From positions 1 through 6,243 of the forward strand of contig CAMFJO010000054.1 of the NCBI GenBank assembly GCA_945956945.1: 6,243 nucleotides of DNA, given 5' to 3'. The notes beneath the pieces were generated by a model. That model did not search any database, had not been told where the DNA came from, and worked only from the letters and a program-made list of their open reading frames with translations. This DNA is from an uncultured Legionellales bacterium. GTDB lineage: Bacteria > Pseudomonadota > Gammaproteobacteria > UBA1113. The translations under genes and the position numbers were made by a program. Each line of letters starts with the position of its first letter. The stretch's first letter is position 1. This document shows positions 5,547 to 6,243 of the stretch, piece after piece.

Positions 5547-5567
5547 TACAATAATTCTTGTATTAAG
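5533..5567. repeat. Overlapping inverted repeats at the -35 of the small orphan promoter
   Basis: AATACAA (5545-5551) and TTGTATT (5558-5564) are perfect inverted copies 6 bases apart. CTTAATA (5533-5539) and TATTAAG (5561-5567) form a second perfect 7-bp pair sharing the right arm. The first repeat touches the -35 box of the leftward promoter, a typical place for a repressor or activator dimer. The region is AT-rich, so chance cannot be excluded. Confidence 0.4.
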
Positions 5568-5618
5568 GGTGTTTTCAAGCGATATTCCGTTGTTTTATAA
5601 CATAAAAATTACTTTCAT

Positions 5619-5654
5619 TTAATATTTTACCATTATCAAACTATAATTAAATTA
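5619..5654 (+). promoter_or_regulatory. Predicted sigma70-type promoter of the flavoprotein gene
   Basis: TTAATA (5619-5624) and a perfect TATAAT (5642-5647) are 17 bp apart, with transcription expected near 5654, ~28 nt before ATG 5682. A weak purine-rich GAGAAG (5666-5671) would be the ribosome site. It points away from the promoter of the small orphan. Confidence 0.5.
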
Positions 5655-5681
5655 GTTCTAGCACAGAGAAGAATTGATAAA

Positions 5682-6243
5682 ATGATCGTTATTGTGGGCT
5701 CTGGCCCGATAGGTCTTTATATTGCAATTGCGCTAGCTAAAAAAGGATATAAACCTATACGGGTAATTGACAGACATGCCAAAAGTTTTTCTAGGCCTGG
5801 AGTGGTTGCGGTAGAGGCTGGCGAAATAATTTCTACAGAACTTAAACGGTTTGCGATCGACGTCGAAATCGATACAGCAGGATCTTTTCCTGAAACTTAC
5901 TATATCCGTGATATTCAACAAGCATTGAAGCAAAAAGCAGAAGGATTAGGTGTACAATTTATTTTTGCTCATTTTGAAAGTATCCAAGAAGATAGTATTA
6001 AAGTAGAAGGTGACGACAAACTAATTCCCTGCAGCTTACTTGTTGATTGTTCTGGTGAAAGCCGGAAAGTGGTTTCCTATATAAATGAAAATTCAGGCCC
6101 AGAAAAAGTTTTTCCTGTTTTTCCGATTGCGATAAATCCCGTAAAAAATAATTTTGTTGCCTTTATTAAGGTGGATGCAGCATCCGCTTCGATTCTTAAC
6201 CACCCTATTAAAGATTATTCAAATGAAGCGAGAATGCTGGCGC
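5682..6243 (+). CDS. FAD-dependent oxidoreductase/monooxygenase-like protein, N-terminal part (3' end outside window)
   Basis: 187 codons are visible and the frame is open at the right edge. The protein starts directly with a Rossmann dinucleotide-binding motif, IVIVGSGPIGLYIAIALAKK (GxGxxG at Gly6, Gly8, Gly11), and the second strand ends in VIDR, whose Asp30 would hold the FAD ribose. A later block YIRDIQQALKQKAEGLGVQF (74-93) resembles the segment of PHBH-fold (group A) flavoproteins in which helices precede the GV..... strand. LLVDCSGESRKVV (119-131) occupies the place of the DADG/DASG..S motif that closes the FAD-binding fold. This supports a PHBH-like FAD hydroxylase, reductase or cyclase; the substrate cannot be told. 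The DG-type motif is altered (Cys and Ser between D and G). ATG 5682 is the only in-frame start near the promoter. The gene is divergent from the small orphan. Confidence 0.8.
   Translation, partial: MIVIVGSGPIGLYIAIALAKKGYKPIRVIDRHAKSFSRPGVVAVEAGEIISTELKRFAIDVEIDTAGSFPETYYIRDIQQALKQKAEGLGVQFIFAHFESIQEDSIKVEGDDKLIPCSLLVDCSGESRKVVSYINENSGPEKVFPVFPIAINPVKNNFVAFIKVDAASASILNHPIKDYSNEARMLA

Noticed and set aside
5733..5933. Minus-strand open frame opposite the flavoprotein gene
   Set aside because: Antisense to a clear Rossmann-fold coding region.

Overview
The window looks like a stretch of an AT-rich gammaproteobacterial chromosome. The LptD, TrmL, MlaA and Psd proteins are all of recognisable gammaproteobacterial type. 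Base composition, the plain intergenic regions and the orphan genes would suit a Legionella/Coxiella-like lineage (Legionellales), but that placement is inference from general appearance, not from a search.

Layout. Bases 1-746 (+) hold the C-terminal part of lptD, the outer-membrane LPS translocon barrel. It meets head-on a leftward run of three genes. Read in the direction of transcription these are mlaA (3867-2848), an outer-membrane lipoprotein of phospholipid transport; trmL (2776-2303), a tRNA wobble-position methyltransferase; and an orphan (2214-889) that I recognise as a degenerate TraI_2 domain of MobH-class conjugative relaxases. The orphan has its own good promoter. Divergent from mlaA, psd (4128-4973, +) encodes the full phosphatidylserine decarboxylase proenzyme behind a clear sigma70-type promoter and a repeat-bearing leader. 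Convergent to psd is an unrecognised small gene of about 103 codons (5378-5067, -). Divergent from that, the window ends inside a flavoprotein gene (5682 to the edge, +).

How it fits together. Three of the genes serve envelope lipid homeostasis: lptD (LPS insertion), mlaA (removal of mislocalised phospholipid from the outer leaflet) and psd (making phosphatidylethanolamine). They lie close together but in separate transcription units. trmL is an ordinary tRNA modification gene.

The least ordinary parts are two. The first is the MobH-like protein, which keeps the domain scaffold but has lost the His/Asp metal-ligand signature. The second is the 5382-5681 intergenic region. It contains two divergent promoters, overlapping inverted repeats at one -35 box, and a GC-rich element of about 60 bp with a 12-bp perfect palindrome inside the predicted leader of the small gene. 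That element reads open in protein frames on both strands without a start codon and may be a copy of a dispersed repeat. I see no rRNA, tRNA, CRISPR array or intact insertion sequence.
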